Assembly (NCBI GenBank): GCA_025738555.1
Contig: JAOVFP010000018.1
Span: forward strand, 2,046,001-2,110,000
Source: Cyathus striatus
Taxonomy: Eukaryota > Basidiomycota > Agaricomycetes > Agaricales > Nidulariaceae
DNA length: 64,000 nucleotides
Reading direction: 5' to 3'
Numbering within the stretch: position 1 is the first letter of the stretch; every line of letters begins with the position of its first letter. Positions 57,984-64,000 of this stretch are shown here, one piece after another. The translations under genes were made by a program, and so were the position numbers. The notes beneath the pieces are model-generated. The model saw only the letters and a list, made by a program, of their open reading frames with translations. It did no database searches and was not told the origin of the DNA.

Positions 57984-59822
57984 ATGGACTCTCCATTCCA
58001 ACAATACCTCGGTACCAACTATGCGCCTACCGTCGACGAGGCGAAGCAAATTCAGGACGTATTGGAGATCTCAGGCTACAGCCTTCGTTGTATTGACACT
58101 GAGATCGACAAGCTACAACGGCAATTAGACCTGCTCCAGGCAAAACGCTCGGGAATAATCAACTTTGATGAACAGCATAGAGCTTTGTTATCACCTGCTC
58201 GAAAGCTTACTCAGGATATTGTCGAAGAGATATTCATAGCCTGCCTTCCAGAAGATCGAAATCCTTATGTGAATTCAATGGAAGCTCCAATGCTATTAAC
58301 ACAGATCTGCAGTTCGTGGAGGAGAATAGCTCTTTCTACACCGCGGATATGGTCAGCAATCCATATCGTTCTTCCTAATATTATAAGAGGACAATACCCA
58401 GTACCAAACTATCTCTTGATGGAGGAAGAACTTGTGATTCAAACATTAGATAGGCAGCAAGCTGTTGTAAAGAAATGGATCGACAGGTCTGGAGCATGTC
58501 CATTGTCAATATCCATTTGTCCAATCCCCGACTCGAGCATTCTCATTAATAATAATAATGCTGAAGCTGAAGCGTATTACGATACTAAGCAGAAAATCCA
58601 GCTGCTGCATCAGAAATTTTTCCATGACACCATATTCCCTTACCACCAACGTTGGTGCAGCTTGGATTTTTCCTACTTCATGGATACTCTACGAGGAAGT
58701 TTACTCGAGATTGGACTAAAAACTCAAGACCTGAAAATGTTGAAGGAACTCCATATCATTCGTTTAGCACATCATGGATCGGAACAACCAATATGTCAAT
58801 GGAAAGACGTTATTTCCCTTTTTTCTTTGAGTGTCACCTCTGCCAAATTTTACAACATCCCCACCCACTATCCAGATATATATTCTGTCCCGCTACATGC
58901 GGGCTGGGGACGGCTTACAGAACTGGACTTATATCTCAATCAGGACCTCATAATCAACACAAATTTGGTTGTTTTTGCATCTGCCATTATTTCTCGCTGC
59001 CAATTGTTAAAGACATTGAAGTTGGGATTATTCTTCCGACCTGGGCGCCATAATGATTCACCCCCACAAAGTGGAGAATATATCACCCTTCATCATCTGA
59101 CGACATTGAGTATCGCAGTACCCGCATCAATTGATGTCTTGAACTTTTCGAAGCGTTTATATCTTCCTTCGATAAAAGAATTAAAAATTCAAGTCTATAA
59201 AAATTATAGCGATGATGTCTTTGGAATTTCCGAAGAAGTCGTAAATTCACTGCTACATATCCATGGAGGTTGTCATTCTTTGGTGCTACATGCACCGGAT
59301 TGGCTGAACTCCACCGACAATCTGGTGCAGGTACTTAAATCCATGCCATGTCTTAAATATCTGAAGGTCTTGTCAAATGATATTGACAGTTATCAATGGA
59401 GCCCACCATCCGATTCGTTGGGCCTACCACTTCGAACACATTTTAAGGATATCATCAATGATGAGCTACTGCATGCACTCACACCACTGGGGAAAGAGTA
59501 TTCCAATATCATTTGCCCCCAGCTAGAGGGACTCGAATGCGATAATGGTATATTGACAGGCATCACAGAGTCCACCCTAAAAGACTTTGTGAAGGCTCGC
59601 AAAGGGGACCAGAGAATCGCCTCTCTTCGTCGGTTATCATTATTCATCAACGACTTTAAGAAAAAAGAGGATCCTAAAGACGAAAAACTGTCGCTGGGAA
59701 CAGATTCCGCTGTTTTCTTTAGAAAGCCTGTCAGACGCGCTTTGGAATCTGATTTGGGGGGCGCTGTAGCACATCGTTTCGTTGTAAATCGTCCCCCTAT
59801 TGAAGTTTACACTGAAATATAG
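57984..59822 (+). CDS. F-box-like protein
   Basis: This is a single-exon frame. I start it at MDSPFQQYLGTNYAP (57984, 612 residues) because related mushroom F-box proteins begin close to the coiled coil; an earlier ATG at 57858 would add 42 residues of low-complexity sequence. Residues 30-60 (SLRCIDTEIDKLQRQLDLLQ) form a coiled coil. ALLSPARKLTQDIVEEIFIA, then ICSSWRRIALSTPRIWSAIH, is the F-box-like domain that binds Skp1 in SCF ubiquitin ligases. The remainder has scattered leucine-rich-repeat-like segments (LKTLKLGLF, LSIAVPASI). The last 40 residues after KKKEDPKDEKLS read unlike the family's usual end, so a frameshift near 59690 is possible. The target is unknown. Such genes exist in large, variable families. 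Confidence 0.85.
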   Translation: MDSPFQQYLGTNYAPTVDEAKQIQDVLEISGYSLRCIDTEIDKLQRQLDLLQAKRSGIINFDEQHRALLSPARKLTQDIVEEIFIACLPEDRNPYVNSMEAPMLLTQICSSWRRIALSTPRIWSAIHIVLPNIIRGQYPVPNYLLMEEELVIQTLDRQQAVVKKWIDRSGACPLSISICPIPDSSILINNNNAEAEAYYDTKQKIQLLHQKFFHDTIFPYHQRWCSLDFSYFMDTLRGSLLEIGLKTQDLKMLKELHIIRLAHHGSEQPICQWKDVISLFSLSVTSAKFYNIPTHYPDIYSVPLHAGWGRLTELDLYLNQDLIINTNLVVFASAIISRCQLLKTLKLGLFFRPGRHNDSPPQSGEYITLHHLTTLSIAVPASIDVLNFSKRLYLPSIKELKIQVYKNYSDDVFGISEEVVNSLLHIHGGCHSLVLHAPDWLNSTDNLVQVLKSMPCLKYLKVLSNDIDSYQWSPPSDSLGLPLRTHFKDIINDELLHALTPLGKEYSNIICPQLEGLECDNGILTGITESTLKDFVKARKGDQRIASLRRLSLFINDFKKKEDPKDEKLSLGTDSAVFFRKPVRRALESDLGGAVAHRFVVNRPPIEVYTEI

Positions 59823-59829
59823 GTTTGTT

Positions 59830-60380
59830 GCGGTTTACTTATCTACACTGTATGAAATCACTATATAGGTTTCGTAAGAAATAAATTATTCTGAATCGTG
59901 TGAATCAGCAGTATGGTTTTAACGCAAATTCGAGGATAATAGAGTTGGGTGACATGAAGCGTTGGCGACTAGAATCTCATGCCGTATAAAAGCTCATCAT
60001 ACTAATAGGTGCAAATAATCCACGGCTCGATATCTATACCAATCACAACATCATCACGAACAACCTTCTTTTTCCATGCCTAACACAAATCAAAAAGAAC
60101 AAATAAATCTCACTTCGTCTCAAGATGCTTCTTCATAACAGAAAAGAATACTTCTCCGTAAAATGCACTAAACGATAAACAGGTTACCCCAACGTGTGTT
60201 GAAATTGCTAGTGGAGTGGGTTTCCAACGTCGTCATATCGCTCTGTACTGTGCTAAGTCGATCGAGTCGATCTCTTTCCTTCTTATCACACAGCTTGTAT
60301 ACAGCGCCAGCTTATCTTCGAAGTCTATAGTTGACATAGACGACGTAAGTATGACTCTATGACAATTTTATGACGATTAA
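59830..60380. other. Stretch with no recognisable gene
   Basis: Holds the F-box gene 3' flank (AATAAATTATT at 59880) and AT-rich sequence. No other coding signal. Confidence 0.45.
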
Positions 60381-60392
60381 GACATCTGAAGT

Positions 60393-61090
60393 GTGCCGCT
60401 TCTGGGGGATTATCGATTATGGCTTCCAACGGAGGTGGATTTTGCTCTCGTATCGGTCCCCAGTTCCTGCGCTTCGAGCACGTTTGATTCCAGTGAAGCC
60501 ACCAGCGTGAAGGAAGCGCTGGGAGCCTTCCACTCTTTCATACCCCCTTCCTTCCTCATCCACTGTCTAGCATGCACTTGCAAATGGACTCGGACCATCC
60601 AGAAGCGGACACATCCCTCTTCGACCCCAGCTTTTTATCCGACTTCGGCTCTTCCTCCTCTTCCTACTAGTAAGCATACAAAGCACCTCCACCGTACTCA
60701 ATCAACCCCTTCGGCACAATGAACGATGATCTCGTCGAACTCCTCTCAATCCTTCTCCCCTATCCAATCGTCTCAAGACATAGAACCGTATTCCCCGGAG
60801 TTCAGTACGATAGGGGAATCATATCTACACCAGCTACGCTGGTTGATCCCGAGAGCCCGTGGCCTGGGTCGGGAGTAAGGGGAGAAAGTGCGGGTAGTAC
60901 AGTGTATTCCGGCTCCCCGAGCCACTCGAATCGCATGCCCTACGACAACTGGTTCCAGCTCCGATTACGCTCACCCCTCTGATGTTCGATAACACCTGGA
61001 CCTACGAGCACCCACAGAAACAGGTCAAGAACGATCTGTACGCACAGCAGGGGGTATATGGGTTATGAGGGGAAGTATGGGGCTCCGGGT
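60393..61090 (+). pseudogene. Gln-rich family, frameshifted copy
   Basis: The frame from ATG near 60583 reads MDSDHPEADTSLFDPSFLSD and SSSSSY, then a stop. PYSINPFGTMNDDLVELL follows in another frame (possibly across an intron starting GTAAGC at 60671). SQDIEPYSPEFSTIGESYL, TLVDPESPWPGSGV, ESAGSTVYSGSPS and GYMGYEGKYG come next in shifted frames. It shows the upstream exon of the family most clearly. The ~200-bp array begins about 400 bp downstream. Confidence 0.55.
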
Positions 61091-61399
61091 GGTGTGGTGG
61101 GGAGGGACAGGGAGGGGGTTTGACTATCATGATTCTTCCGTTCATGCGTAGGTTTTCATTTTTTGCTTTTCATTTTCATTTTGTTTGCGTTACGCGTTAC
61201 GGTTATGATTTCATCGACCCCATCTCATACGGCTCTACGAATACCCACTCATTAACTACGTTCTTTTTCATATCTCACCCCTGTAGCTCTAGCTTTTCGT
61301 CTCGTCTGTGTAGTCATACTCGTCTTGTTATGTTCTTTTTTCTTGTTATATAGTTGTTTCGGTTTTTGAACTATACGGAATTGTATTGTTAGTTTTCGT

Positions 61400-62830
61400 T
61401 CGATGCCATGACTGGATGGCGGTCAAAGTGCACATTTAATGTGCATCGCAAACATTTTTGGGGCAGCGCAAACACACGTATGTTTTGTCGATGTACCAAC
61501 TGGATCACACGGTTTACCTTAACTGTCAGAGCACTATGACTTAATGGTACTTATGTACTTAGCCGGTACCTGGTTGTTGGTTGCCATTCCTCACACCGTT
61601 TGAGCTTTTTTCTTTCTTTTGTGTGTTCTAAGTACCTTTTGTCGTCGTATTACAATAATCATGCTGTTTACGTTAAGCACAAGTGAAGGCACGATGACTT
61701 AATGTTATTCAATGGCTTTATTCAGTACCCGGTCACTTGCCCTCATTCGACATTCATTAAACAACTAAACTGTTCATTCCTTTTCTTTTTCTTTGTGCTT
61801 TCTATGTATCGAGTTTCAGTGAGATGTTTCTGTTAACCACTTAAAGGCACAGTGACTTAATGGTACCCAGTCATTGTAATCGTCATGATAATGTAATGAA
61901 TCTGCCATATTTTTTACTCATTCTAAGTATCAAGTTTTAGATATTCTCAGTGAGCATTCCAGGATCTGACCGAAGTGGTCAACTCATGTAACACCGCAAA
62001 TTTTGGCACTTGACATATTTACTTTACTGTTGACGTACTAATTATTCTGTCTCTGTTAGATATGTTAGGGGCTTTAAATTAAGGTGCAATAACGTATTGG
62101 TATGTACTTGTCCAGTATCCAGTTGTTGATTGCCGTTCGCTTGTGTATATGTTAATTTTCTTGTGTTTTCCACGTATCAAGGTTAGATAACAAGTGAGTG
62201 GTGCGATAGAAGTAGCCGGCTCATACAGTACTGTAAATTTAAGCCCTGGCTTTTATTTTGGGTTGAGGTATTAATCATGCTGTTTCTGTTATATACGTTA
62301 AGGAGCAATGACTTAGCAGTACTTTGTGTATCCAGTATCCAGTCGTTGATTGATATTGGTAGGAATAATTTTTTCTTTTCTTTTCTTTTGTACTTTCTAT
62401 ATATCAAGGTTAGATGTGCTCAGTGCACGATGCGATTGAAATGTCCGGATCAGATACTCGTACTGTAAATTTAAGCCTGGCATTGACTTTTGGTTATGGT
62501 ATTAATCACGTTTCAGCTTAAGTATCATCAAGGCAGAATGACCTAACGGTATGGCCAGTTGTTTGATTACCATACTTCTAATTATGCCGTTTCTCCTTCC
62601 TTCAAGGTTTTTTGCGTGCTTTGTAAGTGTCGAGTAACGAGTTTAGATATGCTCAGTGAGTGGTCTTACTCGAGTAAAGGAGTATATATTGCATATTGCA
62701 AATTCAAGCACCGTGCTAGTACCATTCACGCTGTTTAAGTCAAGGATTGTCGAGGCACAATGATTTAATGGTATGTACTTATTATGTATTCATTTGTAGA
62801 TTTCCTGGCACCTCCAAGATCCATCCGGGT
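61400..62830. repeat. Diverged ~200-bp repeat array, CG-retaining copy
   Basis: At least six loose units with GGCACGATGACTTAATG and variants (near 61685, 61850, 62525 and 62755 among others), GGTACTTATGTAC, CAGTA.CCGGT and a CTTTTCTTTTTCTT tract. It is collinear with the decayed array 36600-38060. Confidence 0.78.
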
Positions 62831-63114
62831 AAGTAAACATTCATATAATACATACATAACTTATGAAGTTAGATCTGGAACAGCATATTTATGCGTGCAG
62901 TTGCAAGTTGAAAAGTGGACACGTCTACCATTCCAGTGTCAAAATCGGCGCACCTGAGTTTTACCTAATGGTCCCGTCGTGCCTGTTCGAGGATTTCGCT
63001 TGTGTTTATGTAATTCATCGATTCTTGAGGACGGCATATGTATGACGGCATTTATTCACACGCTATTTTCTGTACGGCCGGTGTCCTTCCAACATCGACT
63101 TGCACTCTTCCTGC

Positions 63115-64000
63115 TCTTTACTGCTTCCAACCTATGGATAACGAGAGGATGTGGCCAGTGTGAAGATCTATAAAGCTGTCGAGCTCCCTCTTCCATTTCC
63201 CATTCATCGCATTCGATTCGCCCGCGTACAACCTACACATTCGCGTTTCGCATACCACTGACTCGGACCAGAGTCGGCAGAGTGCTGGCAACCTCCCCCT
63301 CTTCACACCCACCAACAGCAGCCTCAGACTGGTATGCACATCCAGATGGACTTAGACCCCTTCCCGAAGCAGGCACGTCCCTCTTTGCGCTAGGATTCCT
63401 CACGGGCCTAGGCTCCTATTCCTCTTCATATACCCAATACGGAGCACCGCTACCTTACTCAATCAATTTATTCCGAACGATGAGCATGCGACGAACGATC
63501 TTGTTGCTCCACTTTCTTAGTCTATCTCGCATTTGCAGATATGGAGGTTTATTCGCTAGAGTTTACGACGTGGTAATCGTACGCGTCTACACCGGCGACA
63601 TTGGTTGATCCCAAGAGCCCTTGGCCGATTCAAATGGTCGAGCAGGGGAAGGTAGAAAGCGCGGGGAATACAGCGTACTCTGGTTCTGCTAAACAAAAGA
63701 CAAGTTCTGGCTTCAGTACCGGTGACGCACACTCCGGTGATATTCGATTCTGCGTGGTCCTACGATCATCCTCAACAGCAGGTGGAGAATGATATGTATA
63801 TGCAGTAGGGGTATATGGGGTACGATGGCGAGTATGGTGGAAAAGATGTCGAGGGAGCGGCGAATGTGAGGGAGATCCGGATGAAGAGGTTGCTTGGGCT
63901 GTTGTTGCGGTCATTCTGCCAACCCATGCACAAATGACACCTGGTTCATCTGTTATGCCTTCAACAGTTCATTTAACACCTCCGCCTATATGCTGTTGAT
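63115..64000 (+). pseudogene. Gln-rich family, last copy, runs off the window
   Basis: FTASNLWITRGCGQCED (63118), QSAGNLPLF, PEAGTSLFALGFLTGLGSYS (63350), YGAPLPYSINLFRTM, DMEVYSLEF (63540), TLVDPKSPWPIQMVEQGKV, ESAGNTAYSGS, VTHTPVIFDSAWSYDHPQQQ and GYMGYDGEYGG are in order but in different frames, with stops between. It matches the 56.2-57.4 kb copy along its length. The end is not in the window. Confidence 0.6.

Noticed and set aside
59083..59650. Minus-strand frames inside the F-box gene
   Set aside because: They are shadows of the 612-codon plus-strand F-box gene and carry no motif.

Overview
The window looks like a repeat-dense stretch of an Agaricomycete (mushroom-forming basidiomycete) nuclear genome. 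The evidence is short introns (about 50-75 nt) that I could place by reading frame, an agaricomycete-style F-box-like protein, a glycoside-hydrolase-16-like membrane protein, a chromodomain Ty3/gypsy element, and a BED/hAT transposase with several introns. Most of the 64 kb is mobile DNA in several nested layers. I could support only five intact-looking protein genes: a GH16-like membrane protein, a short Gln-rich family protein, an NmrA-like oxidoreductase, a hAT transposase and an F-box protein.

Layout. 1-456: end of a dispersed LTR-like repeat. 1314-12308: a TA-flanked DNA transposon whose decayed DDE transposase is split in two. The split is filled by a decayed chromodomain Ty3/gypsy element with a large extra reading frame after pol, and that element is itself interrupted by a 1.1 kb LTR-like insertion. 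12741-17340: a decayed duplicate of sequence also present at 44.0-46.2 kb and 55.7-55.96 kb. It carries an NmrA pseudogene cut by a 1.36 kb foldback element and by a TGTGACA-type satellite. 17.5-27 kb: two copies of a terminal-inverted-repeat element, a BED/hAT relict, a Ty1/copia relict, a MITE and a solo LTR. 28101-29996: the GH16-like gene. 30842-32513: a TA-flanked element containing a nearly perfect 341-bp-arm palindrome. 33-41.5 kb: decayed repeats and a solo LTR. 43.2-46 kb: the Gln-rich gene, a diverged repeat array and the intact NmrA-like gene. 46221-55736: a 9.5 kb element with inverted repeats of at least 570 bp, which carries a 403 bp MITE and a complete 4574 bp hAT transposon with perfect 8-bp target duplications. 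56-64 kb: the F-box gene and three more broken copies of the Gln-rich family, with a second repeat array.

Two themes link the regions. First, paralogous segments in the window differ mainly by CG to TG/CA changes. The 1-25 kb and 30-41 kb parts are strongly CG-depleted and the 41.5-64 kb part is not, which fits methylation-driven decay of older repeats. Second, paired copies act as empty sites for each other, so several insertions (foldback element, solo LTR, long-TIR element) can be placed to within a few bases without any outside reference. I saw no rRNA, tRNA or CRISPR features. Gene names are withheld because none can be assigned with certainty from sequence reading alone.
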